Below are positions 1 to 6,216 of a stretch of DNA of 7,898 nucleotides, one piece after another. The stretch covers positions 1 through 7,898 of the forward strand of contig JAUXBS010000043.1 in assembly GCA_030619245.1 (NCBI GenBank), read 5' to 3'. The translations under genes and the position numbers were made by a program. This DNA is from Clostridia bacterium. GTDB taxonomy: Bacteria > UBA6262 > WVXT01 > JAUXBS01. Every line of letters begins with the position of its first letter. Position 1 is the stretch's first letter. The notes under the pieces were generated by a model that ran no database searches, was not told the origin of the DNA, and saw only the letters and a program-made list of their open reading frames with translations.

Positions 1-1
1 C

Positions 2-143
2 CCCGGCAGTAGTGAAAATGTTTTCTTTGACCTGAGCGCAAAAACAGTACTTCAGCGATTTCACCCCGCTCTTCACCGGTTTTGAAGAACTAATTATTAA
101 GCTATCCCTGTTGCTTGGACTGAAGGATTATGATTTACCGTGA
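2..143 (+). other. Possible 3' end of a frame-broken plus-strand gene
   Basis: Two plus-strand frames look protein-like here. The frame starting at base 2 is open until a TGA at 83-85 and includes ENVFFDLSAKTVLQRF. The frame starting at base 36, just after a TGA at 33-35, reads AQKQYFSDFTPLFTGF and then EELIIKLSLLLGLKDYDLP, and stops with TGA at 141-143. Joining the first to the second by removing one base near the A5 run at 40-44 gives one plausible C-terminus, FFDLSAKQYFSDF followed by the rest. The gene would converge on tolB and overlap its end by 9 bases. I do not recognise the family. It could be the tail of a decayed gene, a sequencing indel, or chance; the complementary strand is also open but is serine-rich like an antisense shadow. 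No terminator-like hairpin with a T-run was seen. Confidence 0.3.
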
Positions 144-1439
144 CCAGGAAGGGTCTTCGCTGTTGCCTCTTAAATAAAACAGCAGTTTCTCGTATTCACC
201 GTCGGCGCGCATTATATAGACACCCTTCTTCTCGCCCTTATCAGACGTGAACACTATATAATTGCCGTCAGGAGACCAGGAGGGATTTTCATTTGAACCG
301 CCGTTATAGGTAAGGCGTTTCCTGCCGCTGCCGTCAAAACGCATCGTATATATGTTGAATTTGTTTTCTTCAAGCGAAACATAAGCTATCCTGTCGCCAT
401 AACACACCCCTGAATCATTGTACCTGCCTTCATAAGTTAACCTGCGCAGGTTTGTCCCTTCCGCGTCTATGATATATATCTGCGGCTTGCCGCTCCGGTC
501 TGACGTAAAGAGGATTTCCCTTCCATTCGGCAGCCAGCTTGCGGATGTTTCTATAGCCCAGGAACGGGTCAGTTTTTTTAGTTCATTTTTCTTTTCATTG
601 TATATGTATATATCCGAATTGCCGGACCTGGTCATTGTCAGGACAACGGAAGCTCCATCGGGAGACCACCTGCCGCCCATGTTCGTATAAGTGGACGGGA
701 ACAACCGTTTTGAGTTTCCTGTTTTGGTATCAAGAACGTAAAGGCCCGGCCGTCTGAGCTTGTAACTGGTATAGATGATCTTTTCATTGTCCGGAGACCA
801 CCTGGGCAGCAATACTATGGACTTCTCCCTTGTCAACTGCCTTATGTTATAACCGTCATAGTCAACTGCGTAAATTTCCTTATGTCCTGACCTATCGGAA
901 ATAAACGTTATCCTGGAACTTGTAATACCCCTGCTCCCGGTTGTGTATCTAAGAATGTCCTCCGCGAACTGGTGAACCAGAGCCCTGTGCACTTCCTTAT
1001 TACCATTGTACCTCTTTTTAAATACCTTAAATATTCCTCTTACATTATAAAGCGCTCCTGTTAATATCAATTCTTTGTTCTTTACGGTGTAGGAGGCAAT
1101 TGCGGCGTATTCGATTCCTTTTGAAATTAATTCAGAAAAATTGAGGTCATTTTTCTCGCCTGCAGGAGGCCCTTCCCTCTGGCTGAACATTCCTGATATG
1201 AAAAGGTCATTCTTTAAAATATCCGTTAACTTCTTTGAACCGAATTCCTTTTCCTCCGATTCTTTCGTCGGCGAAAATCTTGAGATGGATATTATTATTT
1301 TACCCCCTTTAGGCGCTCCATCCATGGTTTTACCCAGGTCAACTTCCGTATTCTGGCCATGAGTTGGGCCTGCGGCGGTAACCGCCAGGCACATTGCCAG
1401 AATCAATGTTTTACCTGATTTTAAAATGGAATCTAACAA
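135..1439 (-). CDS. tolB: TolB, periplasmic beta-propeller of the Tol-Pal system
   Basis: TolB is a periplasmic protein that binds Pal and the TolA-type energiser and helps keep the outer membrane attached during division. The 434-residue product, close to the usual length of about 430, has a Sec-type signal peptide (residues 1-29: KSGK, then a hydrophobic stretch, then GPTHGQ). A TolB N-terminal domain follows at about 45-168 and a propeller at about 172-434. Propeller repeats show as WSPD at 214, WSPDG at 258, WLPNG at 302 and WSPDG at 388, with TSD/ISD-R-SG turns; the blade near 345 lacks the WSPDG motif. The start is TTG at 1439, supported by GAGGAG seven bases upstream. An internal ATG at 1394 would destroy the signal peptide and has no ribosome-binding site. 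The gene overlaps the end of the TonB/TolA-like gene by 29 bases and is the last gene of its operon. Confidence 0.95.
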   Translation of the reverse strand: MLDSILKSGKTLILAMCLAVTAAGPTHGQNTEVDLGKTMDGAPKGGKIIISISRFSPTKESEEKEFGSKKLTDILKNDLFISGMFSQREGPPAGEKNDLNFSELISKGIEYAAIASYTVKNKELILTGALYNVRGIFKVFKKRYNGNKEVHRALVHQFAEDILRYTTGSRGITSSRITFISDRSGHKEIYAVDYDGYNIRQLTREKSIVLLPRWSPDNEKIIYTSYKLRRPGLYVLDTKTGNSKRLFPSTYTNMGGRWSPDGASVVLTMTRSGNSDIYIYNEKKNELKKLTRSWAIETSASWLPNGREILFTSDRSGKPQIYIIDAEGTNLRRLTYEGRYNDSGVCYGDRIAYVSLEENKFNIYTMRFDGSGRKRLTYNGGSNENPSWSPDGNYIVFTSDKGEKKGVYIMRADGEYEKLLFYLRGNSEDPSWSR

Positions 1440-2028
1440 TTAAATACTCCTCGTCAAAACCCGAAGGCAATGGTGGAAACGGCGCGGAATTTTTTACCGC
1501 GCGTAAGCCTGATATGTCCAGCCCCGCCTCTCCGGAATTCTCATCAACCCTTACCCCGTTTATTTCTCCGTCCCTCATTATCCTGAAGTATATTACCGCC
1601 TGCCTGCCGAGCAGGCCCTCAAGCTGCGCAGGCATAACCCAGTTGTTGCCGATTTTCTTTTCCAGGTCCCGCAGGTAGGTCGGGTACGGGAAATTCTTTA
1701 TGTCAATTACCGCCACCGTCTGCCGGGGCGGTTTTGGCGGTTCAGATTTGGGTTCCGGGGGTTTTACCGCTTTTTTCTTTATGTTCTTTTTATTATAAAC
1801 TTCTTCCGTTTTTTTCTTTTTTATTTTTTTTTCAGGTTTTTTCGCTTCTTTTTTTTTCTCCTGTTCAGGCGCATCATAATACCTGAGCTGTACAGGCAGG
1901 CCGGATTGAAAAATATTAATCCTGCGGTACTCGAGCTGGGTTTTGAAGACTAAAAATGCGGAGGCGTGAATAAACAGGGATAATATCAGGCTCCATTTAA
2001 AGCTTGCATTATCAGGATTATTCATCAT
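1411..2028 (-). CDS. TonB/TolA-family energy-transducing protein
   Basis: This is an inner-membrane-anchored periplasmic protein that would couple an ExbB/TolQ-type proton motor to the outer membrane. The 205 residues comprise a short cytoplasmic N-terminus, one membrane segment at about 12-28 with the SxxxH motif (Ser17, His21) that TonB and TolA use to contact ExbB/TolQ, and a Lys/Glu- and Pro-rich spacer at 54-102. A C-terminal TonB_C/TolA-like domain lies at about 115-205 (VIYFRIMRDGEINGV, PFPPLP, IVRFHFKI). It sits between cpoB and tolB, so a TolA role is likely. Its length and short spacer are closer to TonB than to the 421-residue E. coli TolA, so I leave the symbol blank. The start ATG overlaps the cpoB stop (ATGATGA). 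The lysine-rich spacer is encoded by long A runs. No tolQ or tolR is present in the window. Confidence 0.85.
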   Translation of the reverse strand: MMNNPDNASFKWSLILSLFIHASAFLVFKTQLEYRRINIFQSGLPVQLRYYDAPEQEKKKEAKKPEKKIKKKKTEEVYNKKNIKKKAVKPPEPKSEPPKPPRQTVAVIDIKNFPYPTYLRDLEKKIGNNWVMPAQLEGLLGRQAVIYFRIMRDGEINGVRVDENSGEAGLDISGLRAVKNSAPFPPLPSGFDEEYLIVRFHFKIR

Positions 2029-2717
2029 TGCTGATTCTTGATTTCTTCCTTTTTTACATTTGCCTGCTTTGCTTCGTTGGAATGCGGGTACTTCCTGATT
2101 ATTCCATCAAGTAATAATATGGCTTTTTCATTCTGCCTCAACTTTATAAGCGCAAGGGCTTTTTTAAACTCTGCCTTTTTTACCTCATCCGAACCGGGGA
2201 AATTAGAAATAACTTTTGTGAATTCCTTTATTGATTCGTCCCACTTGCTCTGGCTGAAATAACACTCCCCCTTCCAGTACTGCGCCTCCGGCGCAAGGAC
2301 ATCGTCCTGGTACCGCTTCAACAATTCATCAAAACCCATAATCGCAAGGGAATAATCGCTCTTAACGTAATCCTTATAGGCAAGGTCATAAATTTCTTTC
2401 GCGGGGGATTTTCGGGCAGCCGGCGCTGTTCTACCGGAGGCTGGTTTTGAAACACCCGCCTTCCCGGCAGGCTTTCCCAGTTTTCTTGAAAGAACATCAA
2501 TGCTCTCGGTAACTACCATGAGGTTTTCCATGAGTTCATCCAGCCTCATGCCCAGTTCCGCCTGGTTGCGTTGAACATCTTCTATGTTTTTTTCTATTTT
2601 TAATACGCTTTGCTCTACCCTGGAAATATCATTTTGGGTCGCAATCATGGGGAATTCAGCGCAGGCTGAAAGCATGATTGCAAAAGGCAGGGCCATCATT
2701 AATAGACGGGATTTCAT
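2025..2717 (-). CDS. cpoB: CpoB/YbgF-like TPR protein, probable lipoprotein
   Basis: This is a periplasmic Tol-associated protein; in E. coli CpoB (YbgF) coordinates outer-membrane constriction with peptidoglycan synthesis through TolA and PBP1B. The 230 residues begin with a lipoprotein signal ending in LSAC (Cys19). A coiled-coil-like segment spans about 29-82 (heptad-rich ISRVEQSVLKIEKNIEDV), followed by a low-complexity Ala/Pro/Lys linker at 83-106. About three tetratricopeptide repeats fill 107-222, with AYKDYVKSDYSLAIMGFDEL, QYWKGECYFSQSKWDESIKE and KKALALIKLRQNEKAI as helices. E. coli CpoB is soluble with a cleavable signal, so the lipobox is a difference. The gene follows pal with a one-base TAATG overlap and precedes the TonB/TolA-like gene with a four-base overlap, suggesting translational coupling. 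Confidence 0.88.
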   Translation of the reverse strand: MKSRLLMMALPFAIMLSACAEFPMIATQNDISRVEQSVLKIEKNIEDVQRNQAELGMRLDELMENLMVVTESIDVLSRKLGKPAGKAGVSKPASGRTAPAARKSPAKEIYDLAYKDYVKSDYSLAIMGFDELLKRYQDDVLAPEAQYWKGECYFSQSKWDESIKEFTKVISNFPGSDEVKKAEFKKALALIKLRQNEKAILLLDGIIRKYPHSNEAKQANVKKEEIKNQQ

Positions 2718-3232
2718 TATCTTACTCTTAACAGGGTTTCGGCTCTTCTATTCCTGGACCAGGCCGCTTCAACGTGACGCGGGTCTACCGTTTTCTCTTC
2801 TCCCCAGCTTAACACCTCTATCCTTGAATTGTTAACCCCCATTGCAACGTAGTACTTTCTTACGCCCTCTGCCCTTCTCTCTCCAAGGGCAATATTGTAC
2901 TCTTCGGTACCGCGTTCATCACAATGCCCATCAACCCTCACCCATTCATAAGGATTATCATTAAGCCACCGGGCATTTTTTTCAAGCACATCTTTCGCCG
3001 CTGTTTTAATGTTTGATTTATCAAAACCAAAATAAATGGTTTCAAGGGCGTCCGTTACTTCATATACTCTGTCCTCAAGAGCAATATTATCCTCCTTGCC
3101 GCCCCATTTTTCCCCGGTTTTTACCGGTTCATCTATTATAATTGTTGTTTTCTTTTTCTTCCCACAGCCGGTTATTGCTATTATAAAAGACAGCATAAAA
3201 ACCAACACAAGCGCGCTTTTTCTCAATCTCAT
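2717..3232 (-). CDS. pal: Pal, peptidoglycan-associated outer-membrane lipoprotein
   Basis: Pal is anchored in the outer membrane by its lipid and binds peptidoglycan, and it is the target of TolB. The 171-residue product has a lipoprotein signal peptide with lipobox ITGC (Cys23). A short lysine-rich and linker stretch follows to about residue 60, then an OmpA-like peptidoglycan-binding domain at about 64-171. The Pal signature GHCDERGTEEYNIALGERRA begins at residue 102, preceded by IYFGFDKSNI at 66, and the C-terminus carries SRNRRAE at 159. A strong ribosome-binding site (AGGAGG, seven bases before ATG) supports the start. It is the first gene of the tol operon, 100 bases after yidC and with its own promoter. 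Its order relative to tolB and cpoB differs from the E. coli tolB-pal-cpoB order. Confidence 0.96.
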   Translation of the reverse strand: MRLRKSALVLVFMLSFIIAITGCGKKKKTTIIIDEPVKTGEKWGGKEDNIALEDRVYEVTDALETIYFGFDKSNIKTAAKDVLEKNARWLNDNPYEWVRVDGHCDERGTEEYNIALGERRAEGVRKYYVAMGVNNSRIEVLSWGEEKTVDPRHVEAAWSRNRRAETLLRVR

Positions 3233-3272
3233 TTTTTCCCCTCCTGAAAAGTGTTATTTTTAATCTTTTTGT

Positions 3273-3301
3273 TTTATAACATATATGATTAATATAGTCA
3301 A
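3273..3301 (-). promoter_or_regulatory. Sigma70-type promoter for the pal-cpoB-tonB-tolB operon
   Basis: On the minus strand there is a -35 TTGACT (3296-3301), exactly 17 bases, then a -10 TATAAA (3273-3278). The -10 is preceded by TGT, which matches an extended -10 element (TGn). The predicted transcript start is near 3266, giving a leader of roughly 30 bases ending in the AGGAGG site before pal. No hairpin with a T-run was seen between yidC and this promoter, so read-through from the ribosomal operon is also possible. Confidence 0.75.
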
Positions 3302-3332
3302 GATTATAATTTACATTCAACCACAATAATTA

Positions 3333-4991
3333 TTACGGAATGACCAGGTTCTTCCGTTTGTCCTTCATGTTCATAATCGTATGCTGGGTAAGCGATAAAA
3401 TATTATTAGTAAACCAGTACAGGGTTAATCCCGCGGGAAATTGTAGAAATATAAAAGTAAAGAAAACCGGCATGAACATCATTATCTTCTGCTGAGCAGG
3501 GTCCCCCCCGGGTGAAGTCAACTTCTGCTGGAAGAACATTGCCACTCCCATGAGTATCGGAAATATAAAATAAGGATCCTTCATGGAAAGGTCCGGCACC
3601 CACAGAAACCCCTCGTAACGCAGTTCTATTGCCATACGCAGCATCGTAAACAGCGCAAAAAACACAGGCAGCTGCAGGAGCATCGGCAGACAGCCTCCAA
3701 AAGGGTTCACCCCTTTGGTTTTGTACATGTTCATCATTTCAACATTCAGCCTTTTCGGGTCATCTTTGTATTTCGCCTGAATTTCCTTCATGTGCGGCTG
3801 TATTTTTTTCATCTTTCGCGTTGAATCCAGGCTCTTTTTTGTAAGCGGGAAAGTAATCAGGTGAATCACAAGAGTTAAAAGTATAATTGCAATACCGTAA
3901 TTGTGAGTTACCTTGTAAAAGAATTTCAGGATTGTCATAAACAATTTGCTTATCGGGTCAAAAAACCCGTAATTTATTACTTTCTCCAGGTTAAGGCCGA
4001 GTTTCTCCAGCCTGCCGCTGTCCTTCAACCCCACATACAGGTCAAGCTCAAAGGCCTTTGACCCTCCCGGCTGCAGGGTAAAAGCCTCCGCCCCCAGCCC
4101 CACCTGCGGTATCTTTCCACCCAGCCCTTCTTTCTTGTAGCTGTTTATTATAACCCTGGAAAAATCCCGGTCCTTATTAATCAGCATACTCGCGAAATAC
4201 CTGTTTGTTATACTCGTCCATTCTATCGACGGCGAAATCTCATCAACCTTTAATTTCCTCCTCAGCCGCCCCTCCATAAAACTCATGGCTTTCATGAACC
4301 TGGGATTTTCCTTGTTCATTTTATCAATTGTCTTCTTTTCTTTGTCTGTAACGCCCTCTCCGGCAATGCCCAGCCCGGCTTCCCAGGTAATACTCAGGTT
4401 TTTTATTTCTGCGTCTTCATTTGATTCGTTGGTGGTTTTTACCTTAAAGCCATGAATGTTCCCTTCATAAGAAAAACTATATATCTTTGATATGTGAATC
4501 CCTGAATTCGTGAGGTAATCAAACTGCACTTTTGTGGATTCGCCCTCATGCAAAATTATATTATTGAATTCCGCCCTGACTTCAAATACCTCCTCCGACA
4601 GGTCTCCAAAATTCCTGGCCCCGACTTTTAACGGAAGCATATCAACGTCCTTTAAAAACACCAGGTCCGGCATGTTCTCCTTTTTCTCCTGCTCCTCATT
4701 CACATACCAGTGTTTAATGCTCCCTCCCCTGGCTGTCAGTTCTATTACGCTTTCTTTCGTGTGTACCGTTATTATTTCCGCTTCCCTCCGGGGTTCTCCT
4801 GTTTTTACCTGCCTGCTTTGCCTGTCTCCCCGGGCAACAACCGGCGGCAATACCCCTGCATCTTCCTGTACCTGCCCGGATTCGTAAGCCTGCTGCTGAA
4901 TCTGTGGCGGCGGGGCCGGCTGGAAAAACCTGAACCACACCAGTAGAATTCCAATTGATAGTATAACGGCAAGAATCGTGTTTTTTTCCAT
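3333..4991 (-). CDS. yidC: YidC, inner-membrane protein insertase
   Basis: YidC inserts and folds membrane proteins alone or with SecYEG. The 552 residues match the Gram-negative type (E. coli 548). There is an N-terminal membrane anchor at about 5-22, a Pro/Gln-rich linker, a large periplasmic beta-rich domain at about 72-325, and the conserved insertase core from about 345. The core holds TM2 at 365-382, a cytoplasmic helical hairpin at 385-425 (TKKSLDSTRKMKKIQPHMKEIQ), NPFGGCLPMLLQLPVFFALF at 429-448, and further helices at 474-487 and 505-535. The position of the conserved TM2 groove arginine is His377 (LTLVIHLITFPLT). ATG at 4991 is chosen because it gives MEKNTILAVIL and has AAGGA six bases upstream; an in-frame ATG at 5048 would overlap yidD. 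It lies ten bases after yidD. Confidence 0.97.
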   Translation of the reverse strand: MEKNTILAVILSIGILLVWFRFFQPAPPPQIQQQAYESGQVQEDAGVLPPVVARGDRQSRQVKTGEPRREAEIITVHTKESVIELTARGGSIKHWYVNEEQEKKENMPDLVFLKDVDMLPLKVGARNFGDLSEEVFEVRAEFNNIILHEGESTKVQFDYLTNSGIHISKIYSFSYEGNIHGFKVKTTNESNEDAEIKNLSITWEAGLGIAGEGVTDKEKKTIDKMNKENPRFMKAMSFMEGRLRRKLKVDEISPSIEWTSITNRYFASMLINKDRDFSRVIINSYKKEGLGGKIPQVGLGAEAFTLQPGGSKAFELDLYVGLKDSGRLEKLGLNLEKVINYGFFDPISKLFMTILKFFYKVTHNYGIAIILLTLVIHLITFPLTKKSLDSTRKMKKIQPHMKEIQAKYKDDPKRLNVEMMNMYKTKGVNPFGGCLPMLLQLPVFFALFTMLRMAIELRYEGFLWVPDLSMKDPYFIFPILMGVAMFFQQKLTSPGGDPAQQKIMMFMPVFFTFIFLQFPAGLTLYWFTNNILSLTQHTIMNMKDKRKNLVIP

Positions 4992-5001
4992 TTCTTTTCC
5001 T

Positions 5002-5235
5002 TTATTTAATGTAGTGTCTCTTACAATCCGGAACGGGGTCGTACCCACCCGGGTTAAACGGGTGGCATTTAATTATCCTTCTTACCCCAAGGATTGCCCC
5101 CCTGCCGGCTCCATGTTCGTTTATTGCCTCCAGCGTGTATTGCGAACAGGTTGGATAAAACCTGCACCTCGGAGTGGAAAATTTAGAAAACAACTGATAT
5201 AATTTAATAGGCAACACCAAAATGTTTTTAATCAT
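5002..5235 (-). CDS. yidD: YidD, membrane protein insertion efficiency factor
   Basis: YidD is a small membrane-associated protein that assists YidC-dependent insertion. The 77-residue product has the family signature: CRFYPTCSQY at residues 23-32 and CHPFNPGGYDPVPDC further on, with conserved cysteines. The N-terminus MIKNILVLPIKLYQLF is a short amphipathic helix. The start is ATG at 5235, which overlaps the rnpA stop as ATGA. An in-frame ATG at 5259 would add eight residues inside rnpA and is less consistent with the family. Position between rnpA and yidC is the standard order. Confidence 0.95.
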   Translation of the reverse strand: MIKNILVLPIKLYQLFSKFSTPRCRFYPTCSQYTLEAINEHGAGRGAILGVRRIIKCHPFNPGGYDPVPDCKRHYIK

Positions 5236-5591
5236 CTTAATACCATTTTTTCCTTCCATAATTCAAGCAGCATATTCTCCATCTCCGTATAATTTTCAAG
5301 TTCTGTTATTTTTTTACGAGGCAGGATTACCAGGTCAATTCCATCTTTTATCCTTTTCTTGTTTAATCTGAAAACTTCTCTTATGAGCCGTTTCGTCCTT
5401 ACCCGGCAATTGGCCTTTCCTATCTTTTTTGACAGTACCCAGCCAATTCTCGGTTTTTCCCCGTCTTTTCTGTCCAGGATATACATTACCGTGTAATTAT
5501 TTGCAAAAGACTTCCCGGTCCTGAATACTATTCTGAATTCTTCTGCTTTTCTGATATGCTCGTATCTATTGAACCCTGCTTTTTTCTTCAA
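5232..5591 (-). CDS. rnpA: RnpA, protein subunit of ribonuclease P
   Basis: RnpA binds the RNase P RNA and helps it recognise and cleave precursor-tRNA 5' leaders. The 119-residue product aligns with the family along its length: KKKAGFNRYEHIRKAEEF at the N-terminus, RTGKSFANNYTVMYIL, then RIGWVLSKKIGKANCRVRTK and RLIREVFR, and a basic/acidic C-terminal helix. The canonical RNR motif (RNRIKR) reads RVRTKR here, so the central asparagine is valine. The start is TTG at 5591. The frame is closed by a TGA upstream with no ATG or GTG between, and the resulting N-terminus matches the B. subtilis protein. The ribosome-binding site is weak, so coupling to rpmH translation or low expression is possible. 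The stop overlaps the yidD start by four bases. Confidence 0.95.
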   Translation of the reverse strand: MKKKAGFNRYEHIRKAEEFRIVFRTGKSFANNYTVMYILDRKDGEKPRIGWVLSKKIGKANCRVRTKRLIREVFRLNKKRIKDGIDLVILPRKKITELENYTEMENMLLELWKEKMVLR

Positions 5592-5638
5592 GTTTAAACC
5601 ATGACCTGTTTTAATCCATCAGGAAAACTAAAACTGCA

Positions 5639-5773
5639 TTAAGCGGTCAGCCGTTTTCTGCCTTTTCTCCGCCTGGCTTTAATAACCGCCTGGCCTCCCG
5701 GTGTTGACATTTTTTTCCTGAAGCCAAGTCTTCTTTTCCTTCTCCTGTTCTTTGGTTGAAAAGTACGTTTCAT
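5639..5773 (-). CDS. rpmH: Ribosomal protein bL34
   Basis: This is a 44-residue basic protein of the large ribosomal subunit. The translation begins [20 protein letters not shown] and ends [19 protein letters not shown], which is the full L34 pattern (KRTFQP, R-rich middle, RRRKGRKRL). The start ATG at 5773 has AGGGA six bases upstream and the stop is TAA at 5639-5641. It is the first gene of the rpmH-rnpA-yidD-yidC operon, 47 bases ahead of rnpA, and is divergent from dnaA. Confidence 0.98.
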   Translation of the reverse strand: MKRTFQPKNRRRKRRLGFRKKMSTPGGQAVIKARRRKGRKRLTA

Positions 5774-5827
5774 TTCTATTCCCTGAATTAAGTATTTTCC
5801 TTCCCAGATTTCTTTTAATAACTGGGG

Positions 5828-5856
5828 ATTATATATTATAAAGCCGGCTATGTCAA
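5828..5856 (-). promoter_or_regulatory. Consensus sigma70 promoter for rpmH operon
   Basis: The minus strand carries a perfect -35 TTGACA (5851-5856), a 17-base spacer containing GCCGGC, and a perfect -10 TATAAT (5828-5833). The predicted start is near 5821, giving a leader of about 48 bases before rpmH. Full consensus in both hexamers with optimal spacing fits a strongly transcribed ribosomal-protein operon. Confidence 0.85.
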
Positions 5857-5926
5857 GAATATTAATTTTTGTACTTCCCCTGTTTTAATGTTACTAATTG
5901 TTTTCTGATTATTTTTCAAATTATGC

Positions 5927-5955
5927 TTGACTTACCTTTGGTAAGTTACTATACT
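5927..5955 (+). promoter_or_regulatory. Sigma70-type promoter for dnaA with an overlapping inverted repeat
   Basis: The plus strand has -35 TTGACT (5927-5932), 17 bases, and -10 TATACT (5950-5955), predicting a start near 5962 and a leader of about 255 bases before the dnaA ATG. The -35 and spacer contain a perfect inverted repeat, ACTTACC-TTT-GGTAAGT (5930-5946), placed where a bound repressor would block RNA polymerase. No candidate regulator is encoded in the window. Other promoters closer to dnaA cannot be excluded. Confidence 0.65.
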
Positions 5956-6058
5956 TTGCATATTAGGATTGATTTTATTTAACCGGCCTTTTCAGTAACA
6001 TCCTGATATATATTTAAGAATTTATGTTTTTTTATATTTAAATATTACTTCCATTTTA

Positions 6059-6083
6059 AGGGTTTTATTCTCTACAAAACCCT
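6059..6083. repeat. 8-bp inverted repeat in the dnaA leader
   Basis: AGGGTTTT (6059-6066) and AAAACCCT (6076-6083) are perfect inverted copies around a 9-base loop. One bulged base would let the stem extend by four more A/T pairs. It lies in the predicted dnaA leader between the AT-rich tract and the DnaA boxes. It could be a protein-binding site or an RNA hairpin; the following bases, AAAATCTTTT, are not a convincing terminator T-run. Confidence 0.5.
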
Positions 6084-6107
6084 AAAATCTTTTGTGTGTG
6101 CGCTAAG

Positions 6108-6158
6108 TTATCCACAGGAAATCCAGGTTATTCACAATTGTTAATATCTTGTGAATAA
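6108..6158. promoter_or_regulatory. Cluster of three DnaA boxes upstream of dnaA
   Basis: TTATCCACA at 6108-6116 (plus) is the consensus DnaA box. TTATTCACA at 6128-6136 (plus) and its reverse complement TGTGAATAA at 6150-6158 also fit TTATNCACA. The last two form a 10-bp perfect inverted repeat (6128-6137 and 6149-6158) with 11 bases between. The cluster lies in the dnaA leader, so it could serve both as part of the origin and as the DnaA autoregulatory site. Confidence 0.85.
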
Positions 6159-6216
6159 TTTTTTTAACATGTTTTTTACTAAAATCCTTGTTTTATATGA
6201 AGATTTGAGGTTTTTC

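Larger units (their letters stand above)
5774..6216. promoter_or_regulatory. Divergent rpmH-dnaA spacer, regulatory and origin-side region
   Basis: This 443-base gene-free stretch contains the rpmH promoter and leader (to about 5856), the dnaA promoter at 5927-5955, and a strongly AT-rich tract around 6007-6050. It also holds a hairpin at 6059-6083 and a DnaA-box cluster at 6108-6158. A GTG at 6151 opens the dnaA frame early, but that start would place a DnaA box inside the coding region and has no ribosome-binding site, so I treat 6151-6216 as leader. No small gene is evident. Confidence 0.7.

Noticed and set aside
33..35. In-frame TGA as selenocysteine or a recoded codon in the left-edge frame
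   Set aside because: TGA ends rnpA and cpoB normally here, and no convincing SECIS-like hairpin follows. An indel explains the frames more simply.
71..87. Inverted repeat CTTCA/TGAAG as a tolB terminator
   Set aside because: The stem is only five pairs and no T-run follows on the minus strand; it lies in a possibly coding stretch.
1394..1678. Plus-strand open frame over the TonB-like gene, and similar open frames opposite tolB, yidC and dnaA
   Set aside because: Composition is that of antisense shadows (Ser-, Phe- and Pro-rich), there are no ribosome-binding sites, and well-supported genes occupy the other strand.
4992..5048. ATG at 5048 as the yidC start
   Set aside because: It would overlap yidD by 47 bases and place polar residues before the membrane anchor. 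ATG 4991 has AAGGA six bases upstream and gives the usual start.
6151..6216. GTG at 6151 as the dnaA start, adding 22 residues
   Set aside because: It overlaps a DnaA box, has no ribosome-binding site and adds a Phe-rich stretch not expected in DnaA. ATG 6217 has GAGG at good spacing and the normal N-terminus.
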